Assembly (NCBI RefSeq): GCF_005780185.1
Contig: NZ_VBUI01000002.1
Coordinates: 124,001 to 188,000, forward strand
Source of the DNA: Halomonas urmiana
GTDB taxonomy: Bacteria > Pseudomonadota > Gammaproteobacteria > Pseudomonadales > Halomonadaceae
Reading direction: 5' to 3'
Length of the DNA: 64,000 nucleotides
Positions 49,339 to 59,099 of this stretch are shown one piece after another (position 1 is the stretch's first letter; each line of letters begins with the position of its first letter). Position numbers and translations under genes: made by a program. Under the pieces are notes generated by a model that made no database searches, had not been told where the DNA came from, and saw only the letters and a list, made by a program, of their open reading frames with translations.

Positions 49339-50539
49339 ACTAAAACCCGTCGAGGCGGCCCTCTCCGCACTGCTCGAGGACGTCACCCCCACGCCCGCAG
49401 AGACCGTGCCCTGCGACGCGGCGGCCGGGCGCGTGCTCGCCGAGGCGATCGAGGCGCGTCTCGACGTGCCCGCCTTCGATAACAGCGCCATGGACGGCTA
49501 CGCCCTGCACCACCTCGACGCTGGCCAGCGGCTACCCGTCGTCCAGCGCATCGTCGCCGGCGCGCCGGCGACGCCGCTGGCGCGGGGCACCTGCGCGCGC
49601 ATCTTCACGGGCGGTGCGCTGCCCCCGGGGGCCGACTGCGTGGTGATGCAGGAGCGTGTGACGCGCGAGGGCGACGTCGCCCATCTCCCGGCGGATCTCC
49701 CGGCGGGCGACAACGTTCGCCGCCGCGGGCGCGACGTGGCGTCGGGGGCGCGGCTGCTGCCCGCCGGTGAGCGGCTGGAGGCCGCGGCGCTGGGCCACCT
49801 GGCCGGCCAGGGCATCACCGAGGTGGTGGTGCGCCGCCGCCCACGGGTGGCGTTGCTCTCCACCGGCGACGAGATCGTCGATCCGGGCGCACCGCTGTGC
49901 GACGGGCAGATCTACAACTCCAATCGGCCGATGCTCAAACGCCTGCTGGAGCGCTTCGGCGCCGAGCTGGTGCGCCTCGCCTCGGTGCCGGACGATGCCG
50001 CGGGCACCCGCGACACCCTCGCCGCGGCGGCGCGGGAGGCCGATCTGGTGATCAGCACCGGAGGGGTGAGCGTCGGCGAGGAGGATCACGTCAAGGCGGC
50101 GCTCGAGTCGCTGGGACAGCTCGACCTGTGGCGCCTGGCGATCCGCCCGGGGAAGCCCCTGGCGCTGGGGCGCCTGCCAGGACCGGCGGGCCAGGACGTG
50201 CGCTTCGTCGGCCTGCCCGGCAACCCGGTCTCCTGCTTCGTCGGCGCCTGGCTCTTCCTGCGCCCGTTGATGGGCGCCCTGCAGGGCTGTCCTGCCCTGG
50301 CCGAGCTGCCCCGGCTGCCGGCGCAAGCCGACTTCTCCACCTCCACCGGTCCGCGCCGCCACTACATGCGGGTGACCCTTGCCTTCGGGGAGGACGGCAT
50401 CGTGGCCCGAGCGTTTCGCGACCAGAATTCGGGGGTACTGTCGTCGTGCATCGGCGCCGATGCCCTGGCGGAGATCCCTGCCGAGACACGCATCGAACCG
50501 GGTGATCGCCTCGACTGCCTGTGGCTCAGGGTCGATTGA
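49331..50539 (+). CDS. moeA: Molybdopterin molybdotransferase MoeA
   Basis: MoeA inserts molybdate into adenylated molybdopterin. The 402-aa protein shows the conserved PAFDNSAMDGYAL, the PPGADCVVMQE stretch, RVALLSTGDEIVDPG, DLVISTGGVSVGEEDHVK and FVGLPGNPVSCFV. The start ATG at 49331 overlaps the moaB stop. It ends the DUF1244-moaB-moeA unit and is convergent with acpH. Confidence 0.95.
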   Translation: MDELKPVEAALSALLEDVTPTPAETVPCDAAAGRVLAEAIEARLDVPAFDNSAMDGYALHHLDAGQRLPVVQRIVAGAPATPLARGTCARIFTGGALPPGADCVVMQERVTREGDVAHLPADLPAGDNVRRRGRDVASGARLLPAGERLEAAALGHLAGQGITEVVVRRRPRVALLSTGDEIVDPGAPLCDGQIYNSNRPMLKRLLERFGAELVRLASVPDDAAGTRDTLAAAAREADLVISTGGVSVGEEDHVKAALESLGQLDLWRLAIRPGKPLALGRLPGPAGQDVRFVGLPGNPVSCFVGAWLFLRPLMGALQGCPALAELPRLPAQADFSTSTGPRRHYMRVTLAFGEDGIVARAFRDQNSGVLSSCIGADALAEIPAETRIEPGDRLDCLWLRVD

Positions 50540-50600
50540 GGGTCGGCTGGATTGAGGTCCGATCGAGGATCGATCGAAGCTTGCTGAAGAGGCGAGTACC

Positions 50601-51164
50601 TCAGGCCGGCACGCCGAGCTCCGCATTGACGGCCGGCCATAGCCGCTCGAAGTCCCGAGCGAGGCGGACATAGTCCGCCGCCAGCCAGGGCACCAGCTCG
50701 GCCAGGCGATTCGGGCCGGAAAGGCGTCTCCCGATGCCTTCGATGGCACGACAGGTGAAGGTGAAGTCGGCGTAGCGGTTGAGCCAGTCCTGCTCCACCA
50801 GCACGGGCACCATCCCCGCCAGCCGCCCCGGGGCGGGAGCGGTCGCCAGCAGCTGATAGCAGCGTGCGGTCAGCCGACGTCGCGTGCCTTCCTCGAGCGT
50901 ACGGGCCGCGAAATGATCCCAGAGCAGATCCAGGGCGATGCCGGCGAAGCGGCGCTGCGGCCACGGCGTGCGCGCGAGGATGTCGGCGACCACCGGGTGG
51001 CCATCGACGAAGGCGTCCACCCGACGGTGGTGGCGGATGCCGGCCGCGGTGTCCGGCGGCCACGCCGAGAGGTCGATGCCCTTGACCCCGTCGGCGATCA
51101 GGTTGCCATACAGGAAGTCGTCACCGCCGCCGCGGGCGAGCCAGCCATGGGCGAGGAAGTTCAC
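50601..51164 (-). CDS. acpH: Acyl carrier protein phosphodiesterase
   Basis: AcpH removes the 4'-phosphopantetheine group from acyl carrier protein. The 187-aa protein, starting from a GTG at 51164, shows the family pattern MNFLAHGWLA, YGNLIADGVKG, IRHHRRVDAFVDGHPVV and ALDLLWDHFAARTL, with the HD-like metal residues. It lies just downstream of tusE on the same strand. Confidence 0.88.
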   Translation of the reverse strand: MNFLAHGWLARGGGDDFLYGNLIADGVKGIDLSAWPPDTAAGIRHHRRVDAFVDGHPVVADILARTPWPQRRFAGIALDLLWDHFAARTLEEGTRRRLTARCYQLLATAPAPGRLAGMVPVLVEQDWLNRYADFTFTCRAIEGIGRRLSGPNRLAELVPWLAADYVRLARDFERLWPAVNAELGVPA

Positions 51165-51174
51165 GGCGGGCCGA

Positions 51175-51528
51175 TCATAGACAGTGGGTGGGCTTGGGCA
51201 GCCCGGCGAGTCGAGCCGCCACCTTGGCGGGACTGCCGGGGAAGAGCCGCATCAGATGGATCGAACGCCCCTTGTTGGGCCCCAGGGCCTTCCCCACCGC
51301 CTTGACCAGGGGGCGCATGGCGGGAGCCATCTCATAGCGCGCATAGAAGTCTCGCAGTACCCTGAGTACCTCCCAGTGCTCCTCGGTCAGCTCGATGCCC
51401 TCCTCGCGCGCCAGGGCCTCGGCGATCTGGGGTGACCACTGCGTCATGTCGACGAGATAGTCTTCCGGATCCAGGGCATAGTGATGATTGTTGACCGATA
51501 GATAACGGTATATTTCTGTAGAGGCCAT
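51175..51528 (-). CDS. tusE: TusE/DsrC-family sulfur carrier
   Basis: TusE takes persulfide sulfur from TusBCD and delivers it to MnmA for 2-thiolation of tRNA wobble uridine. The 117-aa protein has the DsrC pattern DMTQWSPQIAEALAREEGIEL, FYARYEMAPAMRPLVKAV and the C-terminal arm GLPKPTHCL with the conserved penultimate cysteine. The ATG at 51528 overlaps the tusB stop (TGATG). It is last in tusDCBE. Confidence 0.9.
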   Translation of the reverse strand: MASTEIYRYLSVNNHHYALDPEDYLVDMTQWSPQIAEALAREEGIELTEEHWEVLRVLRDFYARYEMAPAMRPLVKAVGKALGPNKGRSIHLMRLFPGSPAKVAARLAGLPKPTHCL

Positions 51529-51818
51529 CAATACCAGCTCACTGTCCGTTCGGCTTCCTCGGTCAGGGTCACGAAGCCATCCACATCGACCACCTGCACA
51601 CTCTCCGCGCAGCGTCCCAGCAACCCGCGGGCCCCCAGGTCTTCCCTGAGGGCGAACAGTCGCCCCTCGATCTGGGCGTAATAGCGCACCAGCTGGGGCA
51701 ACGCCCCTTGAACGCCGTCCTCGATCAGCAGCAGGACATCGTCCGGCCCCATGGCGGTCAGGGCCTGCTCAAAGACCCGACTGTTCGCCGGGGAACGGTT
51801 CACCACATGCAACAGCAT
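51528..51818 (-). CDS. tusB: Sulfur relay protein TusB
   Basis: This 96-aa subunit of the TusBCD complex begins MLLHVVNRSPA and has LLLIEDGVQGAL, both typical of DsrH/TusB. AGGAG precedes the ATG. It lies between tusC and tusE and overlaps the tusE start by one base. Confidence 0.88.
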   Translation of the reverse strand: MLLHVVNRSPANSRVFEQALTAMGPDDVLLLIEDGVQGALPQLVRYYAQIEGRLFALREDLGARGLLGRCAESVQVVDVDGFVTLTEEAERTVSWY

Positions 51819-51841
51819 CCAGGTTCTCCTCGCGACTCGGG

Positions 51842-52222
51842 CTAGAAGGTCAACACCAGGCGGTGGGCGGCGAGGGCCTCGGCGAGGGCCTCGGCCGACA
51901 CGGGGTCAACGTCGAGCATCAGCTCGTCGGCCGAGAGGCCGAGCGCCGAGAGCGCTTGCGCGTCCACCAGCAGGGTCTCGATATCATACATCTCCAGCAT
52001 CTCCAGCGTCGCGGCCGTGCCCTTCTGCTCGAGCGCTCCGGGTCCTTGTCCCGGCATCAGCGCCGTGACGCCCTCCCCCATGAACAGCAGGGAAACGCGC
52101 TGCCCGAAGGCGGCGGCGACCAGGGCGGCGTCCAGGCCTTCCTTCAGCCAGCTGCTGCCGTGGGGCGCATGGCGCAGGATGACCAGCAGGTCACGGAGTG
52201 GGTCCTCATGTTCGTGCATCAT
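51842..52222 (-). CDS. tusC: Sulfur relay protein TusC
   Basis: This 126-aa DsrF/TusC-type subunit of the TusBCD complex is recognised by its order in the cluster and by the core VILRHAPHGSSWLKEGLDAAL and QRVSLLFMGEGVTALM. It starts 22 bases after the tusD stop. The overall sequence is less conserved than TusD, as usual. Confidence 0.85.
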   Translation of the reverse strand: MMHEHEDPLRDLLVILRHAPHGSSWLKEGLDAALVAAAFGQRVSLLFMGEGVTALMPGQGPGALEQKGTAATLEMLEMYDIETLLVDAQALSALGLSADELMLDVDPVSAEALAEALAAHRLVLTF

Positions 52223-52244
52223 CGCTCCATCGCAGGCCAGGGAT

Positions 52245-52637
52245 TCAGGGGCCGAAGGTCACCAGACGGTCACAGCGCGTGCCCAGATCGATCAGCTGCC
52301 CTAACCCCGTCAGCTCGAAGGGTGCTGCCACGCTGTTTCCCTCCTTGCCATGCCTGGCGGCCTCGCGCTCGTCGAGCAGGCCACGGCGCAGCGCCGCGGC
52401 GATACAGACCTGCAGCGAGACGCCGTGTTCGCGGGACAGGTCCGCCCAGGCATCCACCAGGTGCGGTTCGTCTTGCGGGGGGGCGGCCAGCCGGGAGGCA
52501 TTGTGCACGCCGTCGTGATAGAAGAATACTGCCTCGAGGCAGTGGCCCCGCGCCACCAGGGCACGGGCAAAGCGCAGGGCCGAGTGGCTGGCCTGGTGAC
52601 TGTAAGGGGCGCCCATCAGCAGGATGGCGTAGCGCAT
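52245..52637 (-). CDS. tusD: Sulfur relay protein TusD
   Basis: This 130-aa DsrE/TusD subunit carries the active cysteine in VSLQVCIAAALRRGLL (Cys78) that holds the persulfide, and the family start MRYAILLMGAPYSHQASHSAL. AGGAGGACCTTC precedes the ATG. It is the first gene of tusDCBE. Confidence 0.9.
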   Translation of the reverse strand: MRYAILLMGAPYSHQASHSALRFARALVARGHCLEAVFFYHDGVHNASRLAAPPQDEPHLVDAWADLSREHGVSLQVCIAAALRRGLLDEREAARHGKEGNSVAAPFELTGLGQLIDLGTRCDRLVTFGP

Positions 52638-52656
52638 GAAGGTCCTCCTGAAACAA

Positions 52657-52684
52657 CCTGGCCCCGCCGGTTGGCGGGGCCAGG
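52657..52684 (-). terminator. Terminator between yccA and tusD
   Basis: CCTGGCCCCGCC (52657-52668) pairs with 52673-52684 around GGTT; on the minus strand it follows yccA and is trailed by TTGTTTC. Confidence 0.7.
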
Positions 52685-52707
52685 TGATCCTGATACAGCG
52701 TTGGGGG

Positions 52708-53382
52708 TCAGTCCTGGCTCATGATGCCCAGGATCGACAGCAGGCTGATGAACAGGTTGTAGATCGACACGTAGAGGGTGATGGTGGCGAGGATGTAGTT
52801 GGTCTCGCCGCTGCGATGCACGATCTCACTGGTCTGGTAGAGGATGGCCGCCGAGGAGAACAGCACGAAGCCGGCGGAGACCATCAGCGACAGGGCCGGG
52901 ATCTGCAGGAAGATGCCCGCCAGCATGGCCAGGATCAACACGATGGCACCGGCCACCAGGAAGTTGGCCAGGAAGCTGAAATCCTTGCGGGTGATCAGCG
53001 CTACCGCCGAGAGTCCCACGAAGGTCATGCCGGTCATGCCCAGCGCGGTCATGATCAGCTGAGCGCCATTGGGCAGGGTGAGATAGGCGCTCAGGACCGG
53101 CCCGAGCGTGAAGCCCATGAACCCGGTGAAGGCGAAGGTGGCAAGCAGCCCCATCGCGGAATTAGCGGTCTTGTGCACCAGGAACATGAGACCGTAGGCG
53201 CCGATGAAGAACACGAAGATGTTCATGCGCTCTACGCCCATGCTCATGGCGGCGCCCGCCGTGATGGCGGAGAACAGCAGGGTCATCGCCAGCAGGCCGT
53301 AGGTATTGCGCAGAACCTTGCTGGTACCGACCGACTGCGACTGCGTCTGCTGACGTGTCGTCTGCGTCTCTTGATAAGCCAT
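52708..53382 (-). CDS. yccA: Bax inhibitor-1 / YccA-family membrane protein
   Basis: This 224-aa protein with seven hydrophobic segments is of the BI-1/YccA family. In E. coli YccA modulates the FtsH protease at the inner membrane. Typical stretches are SKVLRNTYGLLAMTLLFSAI, FAFTGFMGFTLGPVL and the end YVSIYNLFISLLSILGIMSQD. The first 20 residues are Gln/Thr-rich and cytoplasmic. The gene stands alone; tusDCBE follows after a terminator. Confidence 0.9.
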   Translation of the reverse strand: MAYQETQTTRQQTQSQSVGTSKVLRNTYGLLAMTLLFSAITAGAAMSMGVERMNIFVFFIGAYGLMFLVHKTANSAMGLLATFAFTGFMGFTLGPVLSAYLTLPNGAQLIMTALGMTGMTFVGLSAVALITRKDFSFLANFLVAGAIVLILAMLAGIFLQIPALSLMVSAGFVLFSSAAILYQTSEIVHRSGETNYILATITLYVSIYNLFISLLSILGIMSQD

Positions 53383-53461
53383 GGATCCGAAGCTCCCTGT
53401 ATGGTTGGTCTAGGCACTAGTCTTAGGATGCAGCCAGAATGGTCCCGACGCAAGCGCCCGG

Positions 53462-53932
53462 CTAGTCAGGGTTCAACGCGTTTTCCGCGGCACCAGCCTC
53501 CTCCAGGACCCGCCGTGCCACCCGCGCCGCGGTGTCACAGACCTCCGCGCCAGCGTGCTCGAGCTCCGCCATGTTCATCCAGCAGAGCGCCGTGGCATCG
53601 TCCGCGGCCGCCTCGATGCCACCCCGCCACTCCAGCTGGACCACCACGATGACGAAGTGCATGCTCAACGCACCCTCCGCATCGTGGTCGAAGACGTCGA
53701 GGGCGGTCAGGATGCGCCGCGGGTCGGCCAGCAGGCCGGTCTCTTCTCGCAGCTCGCGGGCCGCGGCCTGCTGGAGGCTCTCCCCCGCTTCGACCTTGCC
53801 ACCGGGCAAGGCCAGCTTGCCCGCGTTGGGGGGATTGCGCCGCCTGACCATCAGGATACGATCTCCCCTGACCACCGCGGCCGACACCGCGGGAACGGGG
53901 TGCACTGGGGTCACTGTCGAGCGCTCGGGCAT
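53462..53932 (-). CDS. Nudix hydrolase
   Basis: This 156-aa protein has a complete Nudix box, [18 protein letters not shown] followed by REETGL (residues about 44-66), in an ADP-ribose-pyrophosphatase-like context ([20 protein letters not shown] before it, LALPG leading in). It hydrolyses a nucleoside diphosphate linked to another moiety; the exact substrate cannot be predicted. The gene stands alone next to tRNA-Ser. Confidence 0.85.
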   Translation of the reverse strand: MPERSTVTPVHPVPAVSAAVVRGDRILMVRRRNPPNAGKLALPGGKVEAGESLQQAAARELREETGLLADPRRILTALDVFDHDAEGALSMHFVIVVVQLEWRGGIEAAADDATALCWMNMAELEHAGAEVCDTAARVARRVLEEAGAAENALNPD

Positions 53933-54011
53933 AGGGGTCTCCTGCGATCATCGTTCCCCCATTGTGCCCCACCCCTGAACCCAGGGCTAACATCCTGATC
54001 CCAAGGGGCTC

Positions 54012-54039
54012 TTGACCTGCGGATGAAAGCTGGTAGAGT
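54012..54039 (+). promoter_or_regulatory. Promoter of tRNA-Ser
   Basis: TTGACC (54012-54017) and TAGAGT (54034-54039) with a 16-bp spacer end 15 bases before the mature tRNA start. Confidence 0.6.
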
Positions 54040-54054
54040 ACGCATCCGTAAGCC

Positions 54055-54144
54055 GGAGGGATGGCAGAGCGGTTGAATGCACCGGTCTTGAAAACCGGCG
54101 AAGGTGAGAGCCTTCCCAGGGTTCGAATCCCTGTCCCTCCGCCA
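54055..54144 (+). tRNA. tRNA-Ser(TGA)
   Basis: A 90-nt class II tRNA including encoded CCA. The acceptor arms GGAGGGA and TCCCTCC pair; the anticodon arm ACCGG/CCGGC... encloses TGA at 54089-54091; a long variable arm follows (GAAGGTGAGAGCCTTC), and the T arm is CAGGGTTCGAATCCCTG. It decodes UCA and related serine codons. Confidence 0.97.
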
Positions 54145-54154
54145 CCTTTTTCAA

Positions 54155-54180
54155 GGGGATCAGCAACTTAGCTGATCCCC
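54155..54180 (+). terminator. Terminator of tRNA-Ser
   Basis: GGGGATCAGC (54155-54164) pairs with GCTGATCCCC (54171-54180), eleven bases after the tRNA. Confidence 0.8.
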
Positions 54181-54304
54181 TCCTCTCGTTCTGGGCCGCG
54201 CAAATACCCCAAAAAGTGCAACGGCTGCAACGATTACCCTTGCACCGCCTTGAGCGGTTCGCCCTGGGCGAGCGGAGTCCTGCGCTTCAGAGGACCAGTG
54301 CGCT

Positions 54305-54970
54305 TCATGACAGCACCTCCCTGGCGTCGATCATCGTCAGGCGGCCGGTACAGAAGGCCCCGGTGTCGATGTAGTGAACGTTTCCGAGGGTCTCCGGTTG
54401 CTCGAGGATGGTATGACCGACCACCACCGCGTCGATATTGGCCACCAGTGTCGTGTCCATCTGCCTAATGCGCTTGCGGCCCCAGACCAGGGACTCGAGT
54501 CCAGCCGAGTGGTCCTCCAACTGGAGCAGGTGCCAGTCGTGTGGCGGTTCCGCGTGCACCATGCCGATATGCTTGCCCTCCACCTCGACCTCCCGGGCAT
54601 AGGGCTGGTGTTCCAAGGCCGCATTGAGGATGGTGCGCACCTCATGGACGCCGTGGAGATACACCCAGCTGCCGCCATTGATCTGCCAGAGATCCCAGGC
54701 CTGGCCGGCTCCCTCGTTCAGGGCGTCATAGGCCAGCATCTCGTGGTTACCCCGCACCCCGTAGAACCACGGCTCGAAGGCAAGCGACAGGCACTCGAAG
54801 GATTCAGACCCTCGATCGATCAGATCGCCCACTGAGAAGAGTCGGTCGCGGGTTTTGTCGAACTCGACGCGGGCCATGGCCTCCATCAGCAAGGCATATT
54901 GCCCATGGATGTCGCCGACAAAGAAGTCGCGGCCTTTCGTGTTCGCCTCGTGTTTCGTGATCAGACTCAT
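54305..54970 (-). CDS. Metallophosphoesterase of the PrpA/ApaH-like type
   Basis: This 221-aa calcineurin-like phosphoesterase has all metal-site motifs of the serine/threonine protein phosphatase group: GDIHGQY (19-25), GDLIDRG (48-54), GNHE (74-77), and later MVHAEPPHDWH and VVVGHTILEQPE. Lambda-type and PrpA phosphatases share this size and order. It would remove phosphate from proteins or small phosphate esters in the cytoplasm. It is the first gene beyond tRNA-Ser and precedes the mercury operon; such phosphatases occur often on phages and islands. Confidence 0.8.
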   Translation of the reverse strand: MSLITKHEANTKGRDFFVGDIHGQYALLMEAMARVEFDKTRDRLFSVGDLIDRGSESFECLSLAFEPWFYGVRGNHEMLAYDALNEGAGQAWDLWQINGGSWVYLHGVHEVRTILNAALEHQPYAREVEVEGKHIGMVHAEPPHDWHLLQLEDHSAGLESLVWGRKRIRQMDTTLVANIDAVVVGHTILEQPETLGNVHYIDTGAFCTGRLTMIDAREVLS

Positions 54971-55009
54971 GCGGCCTCCCTATGCTCGTCGTAGGCCTTC
55001 AGCGCTGAC

Positions 55010-55444
55010 TCACTCCACTGCACGCCCAGCTCGACACTCGTGGCGTTGCAGGGCGGCGATCAGCGGACACGACACCTTGCCTTGATGCGCATGGCATTCA
55101 TCGACCAGCCGGGACAAGGCCGCCTCGATGCGGGTCAGATCAGCTAGCCTAGCGCGCACGTCGTCCAACCGGTGCGACGCCAGTTCCGCCGCCTCGCTGC
55201 AATGAGCGCCATCTTCCAGCGTCAGTAGCTGCCCGACTTCGTCCAGGCTGAACCCCAGCCGCTGTGCCGCCTTCACGAATTTCACCCGCGCTACGTCGGC
55301 GTGGCCATAGCGCCGGATGCCGCCAGGCGGTCGCTCCGGCGTCGGCAACAATCCCTTGTGCTGATAGAAGCGGATCGTCTCCACGTTGACCCCAGCCGCC
55401 TGGGCAAAGGTGCCGATGGTCAGGCTTTCCCGTGGTTCGTTCAT
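55010..55444 (-). CDS. merR: Mercury-responsive regulator MerR
   Basis: This 144-aa protein is a true mercury MerR. It has the N-terminal winged helix ([26 protein letters not shown]) and the three Hg(II) ligands at the canonical positions C82, C117 and C126 ([24 protein letters not shown]). An additional C137 near the end is not in the classical Tn501 protein. The length equals that of Tn501 MerR. It is divergent from merF-merA and its ATG lies 6 bases from the -35 box of the mer promoter, so it represses its own transcription while twisting the promoter open upon Hg(II). Confidence 0.93.
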   Translation of the reverse strand: MNEPRESLTIGTFAQAAGVNVETIRFYQHKGLLPTPERPPGGIRRYGHADVARVKFVKAAQRLGFSLDEVGQLLTLEDGAHCSEAAELASHRLDDVRARLADLTRIEAALSRLVDECHAHQGKVSCPLIAALQRHECRAGRAVE

Positions 55445-55449
55445 GACGC

Positions 55450-55480
55450 TTGACTCCGTAGTCGACTACGGAAGTAACGT
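55450..55480 (+). promoter_or_regulatory. MerR-controlled mer promoter/operator
   Basis: TTGACT (55450-55455) and TAACGT (55475-55480) are separated by 19 bp, the overlong spacing typical of MerR promoters. The spacer holds the perfect dyad CCGTAGTCGACTACGG. The layout is nearly that of the Tn501 mer promoter. Confidence 0.9.
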
Positions 55481-55575
55481 TATTGCATCGAGCAACGATT
55501 CGGAAGGAGAACCCATACCGCCAACGCCGGGTACCCCTCATCCCCGGCACCCTCGGAAGCGGATCGGGAGTGACC

Positions 55576-57232
<1,657 letters not shown>

Positions 57233-57273
57233 ACAATCACGGGCTCGCCGTTGCGAAGCTTGAAATCGGGAAG

Positions 57274-57297
57274 TATACACATACCTTTTATATACAC
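57274..57297. promoter_or_regulatory. TATACAC direct repeats downstream of merA
   Basis: TATACAC occurs at 57274-57280 and 57291-57297 with a 17-base period, in an AT-rich patch between merA and the oxygenase-like gene. It may be a promoter or operator of that gene. Confidence 0.3.
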
Positions 57298-57315
57298 TCG
57301 AAAGTGAAGAACGGG

Positions 57316-58155
57316 ATGACCATCATGAGTGAAAGTATGCGAATGCCAGCTGGTACGGTAAACGGAGAAATCACCTTCATGGTCCCGACCGGGCAGCGTC
57401 CCTATGTGCACACGGAGGCGCTTACTGGCGAGCCCGAGCCGCGCTATCACGCCGAGCTCCAGCGACGTGCGGTGGCCATACACGACGCGCGCCCCTTGAT
57501 GGAGGAGCTGTCGCTGGACCGCCATGGAATAGAGCTGCATCAGCGACCAAGCTCCGTCAAAGCCCTCTACAATGACGCACACGTTGAGCAGGACTACTAT
57601 CCGGAGATCGAAGCTCTGGTGAAGGAAGCCACGGGCGCTTCCCGAGTGATGATCTTTGACCATACCCGGCGCCGAGACGACGGTGGCAGCAGTGGCACCA
57701 AGACGCCTGCCGATCGTGCCCACAACGATTATACCGAATGGTCAGCACCCCAGCGGGTGCGGGACCTGGTCGGCGAGGAAGAGGCACAGCGTCTGCGCAA
57801 CGTGCCGTTCGTGCAGATCAACGCCTGGCGACCCATTCGGGGGCCGGTCAGGCGCTCGCCGCTGGCGGTGCTGGATGCCGCCATCCTTGATCACGGGGAC
57901 TTGATCTCCACCGACATGGTCTATCCTGGTCGCACCGGCGAGATATACCACCTGGCGTTCAATCCGGCCCAGCGATGGCTCTACTTTCCGGCCATGGAGC
58001 GCGATGAGGTCCTGTTGATCAAGGGCTATGACTCGCGAACCGACGGGCGCGCCCGCTTCGTGCCCCATACCGCCTTCCACGATCCGGGCACCCACGCCGA
58101 TGAGCCGCCACGGGAGAGCATAGAAGTGCGCACGCTGGCGTTTTTTGAGTCGTAA
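57316..58155 (+). CDS. CmcJ/NvfI-family (AsaB-like) oxidoreductase
   Basis: This 279-aa protein resembles the CmcJ/NvfI/AsaB family of putative hydroxylase/desaturases related to non-heme iron enzymes. Recognisable stretches are FDHTRRRDDGG, AHNDYTEWSAPQRVRDL, FVQINAWRPIRGPVRRSPLAVLDA, and near the end LIKGYDSRTDGRARFVPHTAFHDP, with conserved histidines H145, H167 and H256-like positions. The start ATG at 57316 has a purine-rich GAAGAACGGG before it. The family is mostly fungal or actinobacterial; in proteobacteria it occurs as single genes. It lies in the same direction 83 bases after merA, with no evident role in mercury resistance. Substrate unknown. Confidence 0.65.
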   Translation: MTIMSESMRMPAGTVNGEITFMVPTGQRPYVHTEALTGEPEPRYHAELQRRAVAIHDARPLMEELSLDRHGIELHQRPSSVKALYNDAHVEQDYYPEIEALVKEATGASRVMIFDHTRRRDDGGSSGTKTPADRAHNDYTEWSAPQRVRDLVGEEEAQRLRNVPFVQINAWRPIRGPVRRSPLAVLDAAILDHGDLISTDMVYPGRTGEIYHLAFNPAQRWLYFPAMERDEVLLIKGYDSRTDGRARFVPHTAFHDPGTHADEPPRESIEVRTLAFFES

Positions 58156-58368
58156 TCGCGAGAATTCCGCGATACTGATCCTACGATAGAAGGGCGAAGA
58201 AAACTGTCCAGACTGCGCTCGCCCTAGTTGCCGTGCTATGGGTCGCGGTTCTGCTGATGCTCTTTCCCATGGTGGGCCGGGGCCTCGCCGGCCTGGCGAT
58301 TGGCCCGCTACTTCGCCACGCCACCTTTCAAGAGCCCCCGGATCTCTCTGGCCTGCGCCGTAAGCACC

Positions 58369-58400
58369 TTGCCCCCGTACCACGGTACGGCCATTAAGCT
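58369..58400 (+). promoter_or_regulatory. MerR-type promoter of the MerR-HMA gene
   Basis: TTGCCC (58369-58374) and TAAGCT (58395-58400) with a 20-bp spacer. The spacer begins with the perfect dyad CCGTACC-AC-GGTACGG (58375-58390). It lies 26 bases before the regulator's ATG, so the regulator controls itself. Confidence 0.8.
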
Positions 58401-58426
58401 ATTCCCAGAAACCGAGCGGGGGCGCC

Positions 58427-59095
58427 ATGAGTGACATGACCATCGGCAAAGTGGCCGAAGCCGTGGGCGTCGGGGTCGAGACGATTCGCTTCTATGAGCG
58501 ACGCGGGCTCATCGAACAGCCGCCTCGTCCGCCAGCGGGAGGCTATCGCATCTATTCGGATGAGACGATGCGGCGGGTGCAGTTCATTCGCCGCGCCCAG
58601 GAACTCGGCTTCTCCCTGCGCGAGATCGCCGAGCTGCTCTCGCTGCGTACCGAGCACGACAGCGATGCCAGAGAGGTTCGGCAGCGAGCCACCGCCAAGC
58701 TCCAGGATGTGGAGCGTAGGATCGAGCGGCTGCAGCATATTCGCCGAGGGCTGATGACGCTGCTCGACCGTTGTCCCGGAGAAGGCCCATTGCGGTGCTG
58801 CTCCATTATCGACGCCCTGGAGCATGACAGGGTGCCGAACGGCGAGACGACCCAGCGAAAGGAGCCTGACATGCAAACCGTAAGACTCACGATCGAGGGC
58901 ATGCACTGCGATGGTTGTGCGGAGATCGTCCGCCATGTTCTCGAACAGCAGGCGGGGGTCAAGGGGTGCTCGGTTTCCCATGAGAACGGCGAGGCCAAGG
59001 TGGCGGTCGACACCCGTCAGACCTCCGGTGAGCGGCTCGCCGAGGCGGTGCGCGGCGCCGGGTATTCGACAAGCCTCGTGACAGAGGCAGACTAG
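58427..59095 (+). CDS. MerR-family metal regulator fused to an HMA metallochaperone domain
   Basis: This 222-aa protein joins two modules. Residues 1-135 are a MerR regulator (MTIGKVAEAVGVGVETIRFYERRGLI) with a CueR-like metal loop, C116-x7-C124 plus C125 (RCPGEGPLRCCSII). The position that is Cys in divalent sensors such as ZntR is Ala81, which by family knowledge favours a monovalent ion (Cu+, Ag+, Au+). Residues 149-222 are a heavy-metal-associated domain with C161/C164 in GMHCDGC. Directly before M149 the gene has AAAGGAGCCTGAC-ATG, so the HMA part can probably be made alone as a 74-aa chaperone. A CcdA-like gene follows after 4 bases and a P1B-ATPase gene further on. Confidence 0.85.
   Translation: MSDMTIGKVAEAVGVGVETIRFYERRGLIEQPPRPPAGGYRIYSDETMRRVQFIRRAQELGFSLREIAELLSLRTEHDSDAREVRQRATAKLQDVERRIERLQHIRRGLMTLLDRCPGEGPLRCCSIIDALEHDRVPNGETTQRKEPDMQTVRLTIEGMHCDGCAEIVRHVLEQQAGVKGCSVSHENGEAKVAVDTRQTSGERLAEAVRGAGYSTSLVTEAD
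58871..59095 (+). CDS. Possible internal-start HMA metallochaperone
   Basis: An in-frame ATG at 58871 inside the MerR-HMA gene is preceded by AAAGGAG at seven bases, a better ribosome binding site than most in this region. Translation from it would give a 74-aa CopZ/MerP-like cytoplasmic chaperone (MQTVRLTIEGMHCDGCAEIV). This could be the trace of a fusion of two genes or a functional double-product gene. No experiment is implied. Confidence 0.55.
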   Translation: MQTVRLTIEGMHCDGCAEIVRHVLEQQAGVKGCSVSHENGEAKVAVDTRQTSGERLAEAVRGAGYSTSLVTEAD

Positions 59096-59099
59096 CGTC

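Noticed and set aside
50540..50600. Degenerate GATTGAGG/GATCGA repeats after moeA
   Set aside because: Imperfect and short; could be chance in a 61-base gap, and no function can be supported.
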